From an uncultured Caldilinea sp. (GTDB lineage Bacteria > Chloroflexota > Anaerolineae > Caldilineales > Caldilineaceae), in the NCBI GenBank assembly GCA_937928035.1, contig CALFWA010000279.1:1-6125 (forward strand): a DNA stretch of 6,125 nt, given 5' to 3'. Shown here piece after piece: positions 1 to 6,125 of this stretch. The notes below the pieces were generated by a model. That model did not search any database and had not been told where the DNA came from. It was given only the letters and a program-made list of their open reading frames with translations. Positions within the stretch are counted from its first letter, which is position 1; each line of letters opens with the position of its first letter. The translations under genes and the position numbers were made by a program.

Positions 1-66
1 GCGTTTGCGCCATTTTGGCAACCACGATCGAGTCAACGACAACCCGTGAGGTGTGATACAGCCATT

Positions 67-1380
67 ATGAAAGCTATCACTTTCCTCGGCGCTACCACCG
101 CTCATGAAACTACCTATGTTCTCGATGACGGACGGGAGCACACAGCGCCCTTCTTCGGTGTGGCGCTGGCGCGCTTCGTGCCTGACCTGACGATGCGCGT
201 CTTTGTCACAAAAGAGGCCAGGGAAAAACATTTTGAGCGATTTCAAGCGCTGGTTGAGGACTATGTCGACGACGTGCAGCCGGTCGACATCCCTGATGGA
301 AGCAACGACGCCGAGTTGTGGAAAGTGTTTCAGAAAGTAGTCGAGGCGGTAGAGCCAGAGGAATCCGTGATCTTCGACATCACGCATGGCTACCGATCAC
401 TTCCCTTCCTATCGTTTCTTTCCGCTGCATACTTACGCACGGTCAAACGTGTGCGCCTGGAAGCGGTCTACTACGGCAACTTCGAAGCGCGCGACAAATC
501 GGTAACGCCCAATCGCGCCCCTGTAATCGATCTGACCCGCTTTGTCGAATTGCTTGACTGGATGATAGGCGCCGACCGCTTTGTGCGTTTTGGCGATGCG
601 CGTGACCTGGCGCAGCTTCTCAATGCACAACATGAGCGCATCAAACCCGATCCACGCATCACTGACAAAATAGCGATGTCGGCCTGGACAAATTCACCCT
701 TAAGGCACACAGCGAATCATCTGACGCGGGCGTCACGCGCGTTACGGTTGGTGCGGCCCGCCGAGGCGATGGATGCCAGCGAAAGGATTCGTGCGCAACT
801 GCCGGAAGCAGTGCAGTTGAGCCAGGACCTGGCGCGCCCATTTACACTGCTCAGCCAACATGTGTTGAATAGTTTCGCGCCAATTGCACTCAGCGAAGCG
901 GAGCAGAAACGCGATCCATATCGGACGCTGAGGGTTGAGCGAGCGCTGATCGGCTGGTACCTAGAACGCAATCAGACCTTTCAAGCTGTGGCGCTTGCGC
1001 GCGAGTGGTTGATTTCGTGGATCATGGTGCAGGTCGGTATGGCTGAAGAACTGATGGACAAGGACGCACGCTGGAAGGCTGAACGCGCCATCGGAAAGCA
1101 GGTGCAGCGGCTTCAGGCAAAGATCGCGGATGAGCGGCGAGACGATGAGGGGCTGCCAGATGTCGCCAACATTGCCAACATCGCTGACATCGCACAGCTC
1201 TTTAACCAGCTAGGCGACCTGCGCAACGACCTGATGCACGCTGGAAAACGCAAAGGCGCGCTTGCTTCAGACCGCGTTGAGCAGCAGGTGCAGAAGCTGT
1301 GGCGCGAGTTGCAGGCACTGACAAAAGAGATCACGCCGCTGCGAGCGGCGTCTACGGGCGAAGGTGACGGCGCTGTGTAG
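67..1380 (+). CDS. csx2: CRISPR-associated CARF-HEPN ribonuclease, TM1812 / DxTHG family (Csx2, Csx1-like)
   Basis: Protein of 437 aa. Residues 1-170 or so form a CARF-type sensor domain: it opens with MKAITFLG, a beta strand plus glycine turn typical of the family, and carries the signature DITHGYRSLPF at 104-114 (the DxTHG motif). A helical linker follows, including WYLERNQ-like sequence near 298, and the C-terminal domain has the HEPN motif RNDLMH (R386, H391; R-x4-H). In this family CARF binds cyclic oligoadenylate made by Cas10 and switches on HEPN RNA cleavage, causing collateral RNA decay in the cytoplasm. A GTG at 46 would add seven residues in frame, but the conserved N-terminus begins at the ATG at 67, preceded by a weak AGGTG (49-53). 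The length fits the family. The activator (cA4 or cA6) cannot be read from sequence. A short ANI/ANI/ADI repeat lies at 367-375. No damage is seen. Confidence 0.92.
   Translation: MKAITFLGATTAHETTYVLDDGREHTAPFFGVALARFVPDLTMRVFVTKEAREKHFERFQALVEDYVDDVQPVDIPDGSNDAELWKVFQKVVEAVEPEESVIFDITHGYRSLPFLSFLSAAYLRTVKRVRLEAVYYGNFEARDKSVTPNRAPVIDLTRFVELLDWMIGADRFVRFGDARDLAQLLNAQHERIKPDPRITDKIAMSAWTNSPLRHTANHLTRASRALRLVRPAEAMDASERIRAQLPEAVQLSQDLARPFTLLSQHVLNSFAPIALSEAEQKRDPYRTLRVERALIGWYLERNQTFQAVALAREWLISWIMVQVGMAEELMDKDARWKAERAIGKQVQRLQAKIADERRDDEGLPDVANIANIADIAQLFNQLGDLRNDLMHAGKRKGALASDRVEQQVQKLWRELQALTKEITPLRAASTGEGDGAV
1333..1351 (+). other. Hairpin inside the 3' end of csx2
   Basis: A perfect 8-bp inverted repeat, ACGCCGCT and AGCGGCGT with a GCG loop, lies 27 nt before the csx2 stop. 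It is coding sequence and may be there by chance in GC-rich DNA. It is one of two such 8-bp/3-nt hairpins within 70 bp (the next begins at 1381), which makes a role in transcript 3'-end stability or termination possible. No function is demonstrated. Confidence 0.4.
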
Positions 1381-1399
1381 CTGCGGCTCATAGCCGCAG
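1381..1399 (+). terminator. Candidate 3' hairpin of csx2 (no U-tract)
   Basis: A perfect 8-bp stem with a 3-nt loop, CTGCGGCT-CAT-AGCCGCAG, begins at the base right after the csx2 TAG. The location suits a terminator or a 3' stabilising structure. The sequence that follows (GGTCTCGGTG) has no run of T, so it is not a canonical intrinsic terminator. A change of gene content after this point (CRISPR gene to unrelated secreted protein) agrees with a transcript end here. Confidence 0.4.
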
Positions 1400-1461
1400 G
1401 GTCTCGGTGTAAGAATGACCATTGTCAAAATTCAAGAAAACATAACAGAAAGGGTTTCCCT

Positions 1462-2614
1462 ATGATGCGTTTGTGTTCAGCACTCATAATTGCTCTATGG
1501 TTATTTGCCATGACCGGCGCGCCGGCGCACGCCAACGATGACTATCTCGTGCCGATCACGGTTGGCAGCAAAACCTTTACGCTCACCATTTCGGTCGGTG
1601 CAACCGGCGTCAACGTGCGCGTGAGCGACCCTTCGGTCGTGCTCGGCGCCGTGACCAAACTTCCCAAGCCGGAGGAGGTCGCCGCCCACCAGGACCTGGA
1701 GATACGGCATTTGGGACAACCCGATTTGGGTTGACTACCCCGGAGCACAGCGCTTCCTGGAGGACGACATTGTCACCGTCTGGGGTGTGGTGGAAGGACT
1801 GCAAAAATACACCGCCGTGCTCGGCAACCAGGTGACGATCCCCAAGGTCAAGGCGCTCGACATTCAGTTGGGCGAGGTCGCCAATCCGCGACCTTCGGCG
1901 CCGGCGGGAGCGGCTGTCGCCAATAACAACGCCAATCTGCGCAGGGGGCCGGGCACCCACTATCCGGTGGTGGGCGGCGTGAAGGCGGGCGACACATTAG
2001 ACGTTGCAGCCCGCAATCAGGCCGGCGACTGGCTGCAGCTGCGCGATGGCAAGTGGATCGCCGCCTTCCTGGTCGACAACGCGCCCGGCGACCTGCCGGT
2101 GGCGACCGACGTCCCTGCGCCGCCGGCGCCCTCCGCAGGAGGAGACGGTTCGACTTCGTCTGCCGGAAGCAGCGCTGTGTCCGGCGGCAACGTCGTTGCC
2201 ATCGGCGAGGAGATCGAGGCCGGCGGCTGGCGTTTCAAAGTCTCCGAGGTGCGCAAGCGCAAGGCGGTCTACTTCTACAGCAATTCGTACATCGCTATGG
2301 GACACTTCTTGATCGTGGTCATCGATGCGACCAACTTGCAGGCCGGCACCGACTACTTCGACCGGAACATCGATCCCCGGGTCGTCGATGAACGGGGACA
2401 ACGATACAGCGCCAGTGGCAAAGGAAGCGGCTATGCTCAGTGGCAACTCGGCGGACTGGACAGCGTCTATACCGATGTGAATCCGGGCAATTCCGTGCGC
2501 ATTGCGTTCGCCGTCGATCTGCCGGACGCCACGGGCCGCGTCTATTTGCAGACCGACGTCGGCAAGCGCGTCGATCTGGGCAATTTCGCCGAGATGCCCT
2601 CCCAGGACAACTAG
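1462..2614 (+). pseudogene. Secreted SH3b / DUF4352-like protein, interrupted by one frameshift
   Basis: The gene starts at ATG 1462 after a good ribosome site, AGAAAGGG (1447-1454). The first 24 residues are a signal peptide (short basic start, hydrophobic core, cleavage after AHA), so the product is exported. The first frame stops at 1732-1734. The next frame, read from about 1703, gives YGIWDNPIWVDYP, continues without a stop to TAG 2612-2614, and supplies the rest of the protein. Removing one A at 1702 would join the halves as DLEYGIWD. After the join come a beta-rich segment ending near 1875, a bacterial SH3 domain (about 1916-2077, with ANLRRGPG and GDWLQL), a Pro/Ser/Gly linker (about 2078-2188), and a DUF4352-like beta domain (about 2189-2600). 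Such proteins usually work at the cell surface; the exact role is unknown. The 3' part could be made alone from GTG 1787 but would lack a signal peptide. A sequencing error could also explain the shift. Confidence 0.75.
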
Positions 2615-3078
2615 CGACGGCGAGGCGTCGTCAGTTTCACAACGGCGGCGGAGGCGGCAGGCTGGCTGTAGTCGATCGACAGGTCATACCCGGCCTCATC
2701 GTAGACGGCTGTCAGCGCCGCCTGCAGATCGAGCACTGCGTCGGAGCGGGCGGCAGCAGGGGAACCGGGATGGTGGGCAGCGTCCTGTCCAAACCAACCG
2801 GCCAGGCTTCGACCTGCGTCGCCTGACTGCGCAAGAGCGTCACCAGGTAGAGAGACAGAGGCAACGTAGGAATGTAAAACTTCAACGTCAGGATACAGGA
2901 TGCCTAGCTCTGTTTCAGGCGCAGTGTCTTCGATCAGATACACGGCCAAACGCACAACGTAGCGCGGCCTCACCTGCGGAGCGAGCATCTGGCGCACTTT
3001 GGCGGCGAGAGCACTGTGCACGTCGGGCCAAAGACTGCCTTCCGGATAGGGGTCCATTCCTGGGAAAGGCAATGGCAT
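2611..3078 (-). pseudogene. DUF4058 family gene, internally deleted and frameshifted
   Basis: The open frame (155 codons) starts at ATG 3078-3076 after a strong ribosome site GAGGAG (3089-3084, 5-nt spacing). Its N-terminus, MPLPFPGMDPYPEG with LWPDVH following, and its C-terminus, AVYDEAGYDLSIDYSQ, are characteristic of DUF4058. Family members are about 250 aa, so a large middle part is missing. After YPDVEVL (near 2880) the conserved sequence continues in another frame: SLYLVTLLRSQ, then QVEAWPVGLDRTLPTIPVPL (between about 2855 and 2755). It returns to the first frame at DAVLDLQAAL (near 2740). The simplest reading is an out-of-frame deletion of roughly 80-100 codons near 2855-2880 plus a second indel near 2740-2758 that brings the end back into frame. 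The function of DUF4058 is unknown. The intact ribosome site and lack of stops suggest recent decay. Confidence 0.8.
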
Positions 3079-3111
3079 GTTTTCTCCTCAGCAATTGGCG
3101 TCTGATTCTTC

Positions 3112-3139
3112 GGTATACATCGCTTATGGAAAGAAGCAA
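3112..3139 (-). promoter_or_regulatory. Possible sigma70-type promoter for the DUF4058 gene
   Basis: Read on the minus strand, TTGCTT (3139-3134) and TATACC (3117-3112) are 16 bp apart, and transcription would start near 3105, about 27 nt before the DUF4058 ATG. Each box is a moderate match. The site lies in the 66-bp gap between divergent genes and its upstream end touches the csx15 ribosome site. On the plus strand the same gap offers only TATACA (3114-3119), with TTGGCG just 13 bp upstream, so no convincing csx15 promoter is visible. Confidence 0.3.
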
Positions 3140-3144
3140 CTCCA

Positions 3145-3525
3145 ATGATTGTGCTCAATTTTTCTCATCCATTGAACGAAGCGCAGCGCAGCCAGATTGA
3201 GGCGCTGACGGGGGCGCACATCACAGAGGTGCGAGAGATTCCCACGCAGTTTGACGAGCAGGCGCCTTTCGCGCCCCAGGTCGAGCGCCTGCTCGATGCA
3301 GCAGGTCTCACTTCGGAGCAATGGCAGACGGCGCCGATTTTGGTTGTGTTGCCCTCTCTCAACTTCATCGCCGCTGCATTGCTGGCCGAACTGCACGGCC
3401 GCATGGGCAATTTTCCACCCATTGTGCGCATCCGGCCGGCGGCGGACAGCCTGCCGCGACGCTACGAAGTGGCGGAGATTCTCGACTTGCAGGCGATTCG
3501 CGACGCCGCCAGACGCAAGCGATGA
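3145..3525 (+). CDS. csx15: CRISPR-associated protein Csx15 (ring-nuclease type)
   Basis: Protein of 126 aa, the size expected for Csx15. It begins MIVLNFSHPL, keeps the TQFDEQ segment near 31-36, a VLPSLNFIAAALLAELHGRMG core, and ends in a basic tail (DAARRKR). I recognise the family from these patterns; no search was run. Csx15 genes occur only beside type III CRISPR genes, and the family has been described as degrading cyclic oligoadenylate, so the likely role is to switch off CARF effectors such as the csx2 product at 67-1380. The protein is a small soluble alpha/beta fold with no signal peptide. The ATG at 3145 follows GGAAAGAAG (3128-3136). It is transcribed toward cas6, 116 bp downstream, and away from the divergent DUF4058 remnant. 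The reading frame is intact. Confidence 0.85.
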   Translation: MIVLNFSHPLNEAQRSQIEALTGAHITEVREIPTQFDEQAPFAPQVERLLDAAGLTSEQWQTAPILVVLPSLNFIAAALLAELHGRMGNFPPIVRIRPAADSLPRRYEVAEILDLQAIRDAARRKR

Positions 3526-3570
3526 GAAGAGGTGCGTGTTTCGTAATGCGTGGCGTCCATTGAGAATGAA

Positions 3571-3602
3571 GGTGCAGCGGAGTTGAACATGCGTCGTGCA
3601 CC
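3571..3602. repeat. Inverted repeat GGTGCA / TGCACC upstream of cas6
   Basis: Two perfect 6-bp arms (3571-3576 and 3597-3602) are separated by 20 bp in the 116-bp gap between csx15 and cas6. The spacing of arm centres, 26 bp, is between two and three helical turns. It could be an operator for the cas6-cas1-cas2 run or chance. The gap otherwise holds no gene I can support; a TAGAAT at 3617-3622 resembles a -10 box but lacks a correctly spaced -35. Confidence 0.25.
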
Positions 3603-3641
3603 ATCGTCTTGCTGCATAGAATTTTCTGTTCGAGGTGTTCT

Positions 3642-4460
<819 letters not shown>

Positions 4461-4482
4461 CATGCATTGAAAGGCGCCTTCG

Positions 4483-5493
4483 ATGCGTAATCCACTTTAT
4501 GTGATTGAGCAGGGGGCAAAACTCAACCGTGAAGGGCGCCGCATCATCGTCAGCAAGGATGGCGAGACGTTGGCGCAAGTGGCGACGCTCCAGATCAGCC
4601 AGGTTGTGCTCTTCGGCAACGTTCAGGTGACGACGCAGGCGCTGCGCCTGCTTTTGGACGAGGGCATCGAAGTTGTCCTTCTGAGCGAGGATGGACGCTT
4701 CTACGGTCGCCTGGTCGGCGCAGAGAGCGGCCATGGGGCGCTGCGCGTAAATCAGGTGTTGTGCAGCCAGGACGCCGACTTTGCATTGCGCACTGCTCAA
4801 CAGATGGTTTATGGCAAATTGCACAACATCAAAACGTTTTTGGAGCGTCAGGCGCAGCGGTTGAATTCGGAGACCGTCCATCTGGCCGCCGCTGGGGTCG
4901 AACACCAGCTTCGGCGCACGCTGCGCACGACGACGCACAAAAGCCTGATGGGTGTGGAAGGGCAGGGGACGGCGATTTACTTTGGCGTATGGAAGGCGCT
5001 GCTACGGCCGCCGTGGCGCTTTGAGGGTCGCGTGCGACGTCCTCCAACGGACCCGGTGAACGTGCTGCTGAGCTATGGCTACACCGTGCTGTTGCAGAAT
5101 GTACTGGGCGCCGTGTTGACCGTTGGGCTAGACCCTTATGTCGGCTTCCTGCATCGGCTGGAGTACAATCGTCCCAGCCTGGCGCTCGACCTAATGGAGG
5201 AATTTCGCCCGCTGATCGTGGATTCTGTTGTATTGCACTGCCTAAACGAAGGCGTGATCAAGAAAGAGCATTTTCGGCCTGGCGAGAGTGAAGAGCGCCC
5301 GATCTTGCTGGCGCCGGAGGGGGTGCGGCTGTTTGTCCGCGAGCTGGAGGCGCGCCTTACGCAGAGCTTCAAACATCCGGAGAGCGGCGAGCAGGTCGCC
5401 TATCGTCGGCTCTTTCACCTACAAGCGTATGCGTTAGCGCGTTCGTTGGATCCCAACGGGGCAGCGCCGGTGTATCGCCCATTTCTTGCCTGA
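4483..5493 (+). CDS. cas1: CRISPR-associated endonuclease/integrase Cas1
   Basis: Cas1 is the integrase that, as a complex with Cas2, captures short DNA pieces and inserts them at the leader end of the array. The protein has 336 aa, typical length: a beta-rich N-terminal domain (about 1-85) and an all-helical catalytic domain. The metal-binding residues are visible as E159 (LMGVEGQGTAIYF), H224 (GFLHRLEYNRPS) and the acidic cluster D236/E239/E240 (LDLMEEFRP). No reverse transcriptase or Cas6 domain is fused to it, unlike some type III Cas1 proteins. The ATG at 4483 follows TGAAAGG (4468-4474). It is probably cotranscribed with cas6 and is translationally coupled to cas2, whose ATG overlaps the stop. 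No cas4 is present here. The frame is intact. Confidence 0.97.
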   Translation: MRNPLYVIEQGAKLNREGRRIIVSKDGETLAQVATLQISQVVLFGNVQVTTQALRLLLDEGIEVVLLSEDGRFYGRLVGAESGHGALRVNQVLCSQDADFALRTAQQMVYGKLHNIKTFLERQAQRLNSETVHLAAAGVEHQLRRTLRTTTHKSLMGVEGQGTAIYFGVWKALLRPPWRFEGRVRRPPTDPVNVLLSYGYTVLLQNVLGAVLTVGLDPYVGFLHRLEYNRPSLALDLMEEFRPLIVDSVVLHCLNEGVIKKEHFRPGESEERPILLAPEGVRLFVRELEARLTQSFKHPESGEQVAYRRLFHLQAYALARSLDPNGAAPVYRPFLA

Positions 5494-5783
5494 TGAGAGG
5501 GAAGCGCTTTCTTGTCATCAGTTATGATATTGTAGACGACCGCCGGCGGCTCAAAGTGGCCAAAACTTTGCTGGATTTCGGCGCGCAGCGCGTGCAACGC
5601 TCGGTCTTTGAGTGTTATATTACGCCAGCCAATCAAGAAAAACTGCATCAACGGCTGCAACGCCTGATCGACGCAGAAGAAGACAGCGTGCGTTTTTATC
5701 GTCTTTGTGACGAATGTCTGACCACCGTAGAGTGCATGGGCATCGCCGAACCGATCGAGGAACCAGGGCTGTTGATCATTTGA
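5493..5783 (+). CDS. cas2: CRISPR-associated protein Cas2
   Basis: Cas2 is the small ferredoxin-fold dimer that bridges two Cas1 dimers during spacer integration. The protein has 96 aa, a standard length. Strand one ends in LVISYDIVDDRRR, with the conserved Asp at D12, and the family motif QRSVFECYI follows at 35-43. The ATG overlaps the cas1 stop by one base in the string TGATG (5491-5495), a typical coupling arrangement, and there is no separate ribosome site other than what lies within cas1. A nuclease role has been proposed for some Cas2 proteins but is not needed for integration. The C-terminus EEPGLLII is the usual beta-strand tail that docks on the dimer partner. Confidence 0.97.
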   Translation: MRGKRFLVISYDIVDDRRRLKVAKTLLDFGAQRVQRSVFECYITPANQEKLHQRLQRLIDAEEDSVRFYRLCDECLTTVECMGIAEPIEEPGLLII

Positions 5784-5820
5784 GTGCGTCTGTAATAAGC
5801 TTTAGAGCGTTGGATGAAGT

Positions 5821-5836
5821 GAGGTCTCGGAGAGGT
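5821..5836 (+). repeat. Paired GAGGT boxes upstream of the leader promoter
   Basis: GAGGTCT (5821) and GAGGTTT (5832) share 6 of 7 bases, are spaced by exactly 11 bp, and the second abuts the -35 box. This is the geometry of a dimeric activator or an UP-like element, but with so short a motif it could be chance. Confidence 0.3.
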
Positions 5837-5865
5837 TTGACAACGGAATAGCGACCGGATATATT
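5837..5865 (+). promoter_or_regulatory. CRISPR array promoter (sigma70 type)
   Basis: The -35 box TTGACA (5837-5842) matches the consensus fully, the spacing of 17 bp is optimal, and the -10 box TATATT (5860-5865) matches five of six. Transcription would start near 5872 and run about 138 nt of leader before the first repeat. Direction and place fit the expected precursor CRISPR RNA promoter, 53 bp past the cas2 stop. Confidence 0.75.
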
Positions 5866-5917
5866 GTTAACTGCATGATGAATTTGCGGGAAAAACACGA
5901 TTTGGGGCGCAGATCGA

Positions 5918-5927
5918 CACAATTGTG
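5918..5927. repeat. Palindrome CACAATTGTG in the leader
   Basis: A perfect 10-bp palindrome lies about 45 bp downstream of the predicted transcription start. A related sequence, GTGACAATTTGAC (5933-5945), follows 5 bp later. It may be a protein-binding site (operator or bending protein). No known regulator is assigned. Confidence 0.3.
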
Positions 5928-6009
5928 CAGAAGTGACAATTTGACCTCTTCCTCAGCGACAAACAAAGGGCAAAAAGGCCTTCAATCGCAATCTTGGGGC
6001 GTATCAAGG

Positions 6010-6125
6010 GTCGGAAGACAGTGACTCCTCGTCAGGGGATTGAGACACAACTGGCGCAAATATTGCGGGCACATTGATTGGCGTGTCGGAAGACAGTGAA
6101 TCCTCGTCAGGGGATTGAGACTTTT
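6010..6125 (+). CRISPR. Start of a CRISPR array (37-nt repeats, truncated by the window end)
   Basis: Two repeats of 37 nt, at 6010-6046 and 6085-6121, are identical except at repeat position 16 (C at 6025, A at 6100). They enclose one 38-nt spacer (6047-6084); four bases of a second spacer follow. Each repeat begins GTCGGAAGACAGTGA and ends CGTCAGGGGATTGAGAC. The last eight bases, ATTGAGAC, resemble the 5' handle of crRNAs processed by Cas6 in type I and III systems, which fixes the transcription direction as rightward. The two-repeat sample does not show which variant is the array consensus. The spacer has no convincing match inside the window. Confidence 0.95.
6025..6046 (+). other. Predicted Cas6 hairpin and 8-nt handle in repeat 1
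   Basis: Within the repeat, CTCCT (6025-6029) pairs with AGGGG (6034-6038) around a CGTC loop: 5 bp including one U-G. The stem ends exactly where the 8-nt ATTGAGAC handle (6039-6046) begins, the expected Cas6 cleavage point at the 3' base of the stem. In repeat 2 the first C is an A (6100), which removes the basal pair. Confidence 0.65.

Larger units (their letters stand above)
5784..6009 (+). promoter_or_regulatory. CRISPR leader
   Basis: The 226 bp between the cas2 stop and the first repeat hold no gene and are richer in A and T than the cas genes. They contain a sigma70-like promoter (5837-5865), two GAGGT boxes one helical turn apart just before it, a CACAATTGTG palindrome (5918-5927), an AAGGCCTT palindrome (5975-5982) and two copies of TTGGGGCG (5902-5909 and 5994-6001). 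The orientation, with the leader between cas2 and the repeats and the repeats ending in ATTGAGAC on the plus strand, says that the array is transcribed rightward and that new spacers enter at 6010. Confidence 0.85.

Noticed and set aside
1..66. End of an upstream gene
   Set aside because: Two frames run in from the window edge to stops at 47-49 and 54-56, either of which could end an upstream gene close to csx2, but 15-17 codons give no recognisable family, so I cannot choose.
46..66. GTG start for csx2
   Set aside because: It adds seven residues before the conserved MKAITFLG start; the ATG at 67 is preferred.
1422..1448. Promoter TTGTCA / TAACAG before the SH3-protein gene
   Set aside because: Spacing is 15 bp, the -10 is poor, and the start would fall on the ribosome site.
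2502..3200. Long plus-strand open frame (232 codons)
   Set aside because: It crosses the end of the SH3/DUF4352-like gene and runs antisense to DUF4058 with no domain; Arg/Ser/Pro-rich composition is that of a shadow frame.
3583..3622. Promoter TTGAAC / TAGAAT upstream of cas6
   Set aside because: The boxes are 28 bp apart, too far for sigma70.
5946..5960. Degenerate repeat or anti-repeat in the leader (CTCTTCCTCAGCGAC)
   Set aside because: It resembles the repeat core only loosely and has gaps; no tracrRNA-like element is expected with Cas6.
6047..6084. Self-targeting or leader-derived spacer
   Set aside because: The best matches in the window are short (ATTGGCGT near 3094, TTGCGGG near 5884), as expected by chance.

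Overview
The window is the adaptation end of a CRISPR-Cas locus, probably type III, in a GC-rich bacterium. I infer a filamentous Chloroflexota (Roseiflexus-like) host. The grounds are the combination of a csx15-type gene, a DUF4058 gene of the kind common in Chloroflexota and cyanobacteria, a secreted SH3/DUF4352-type protein, and strong GC bias at third codon positions. The taxon is inferred from family resemblance only; no database search was possible.

Layout. (1) 67-1380 (+): csx2, a TM1812/DxTHG-family protein with an N-terminal CARF domain and a C-terminal HEPN ribonuclease motif; two small hairpins flank its stop codon. (2) 1462-3078: two genes that do not look like CRISPR genes, facing each other and sharing a CTAG at their stops, both damaged. 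The first is a secreted SH3b/DUF4352-like protein broken by one frameshift. The second, on the minus strand, is a DUF4058 gene with an internal deletion and a second frameshift. (3) 3145-3525 (+): csx15, a small ancillary type III protein reported to be a ring nuclease. (4) 3642-5783 (+): the compact run cas6-cas1-cas2 (22-nt gap, then a 1-nt overlap). (5) 5784-6009: a 226-bp leader with a very good sigma70-type promoter (TTGACA, 17 bp, TATATT). (6) 6010 to the window end: the first two 37-nt repeats of a CRISPR array with one 38-nt spacer; the array continues beyond the window.

How the parts fit. Cas1-Cas2 would insert spacers at the leader/repeat junction. The leader promoter would transcribe the array rightward. 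Cas6 would cut each repeat at the base of a 5-bp hairpin, leaving the 8-nt 5' handle ATTGAGAC. In a type III system the Cas10 complex, not in this window, would make cyclic oligoadenylate on target recognition; Csx2 would be the activated RNase and Csx15 the enzyme that lowers the signal. The effector complex genes must lie outside, most likely upstream.

The most interesting details are a repeat variation that falls exactly on the basal pair of the Cas6 hairpin, a promoter with organised upstream elements inside the leader, and a decaying two-gene cassette lying between the two cOA-signalling genes.
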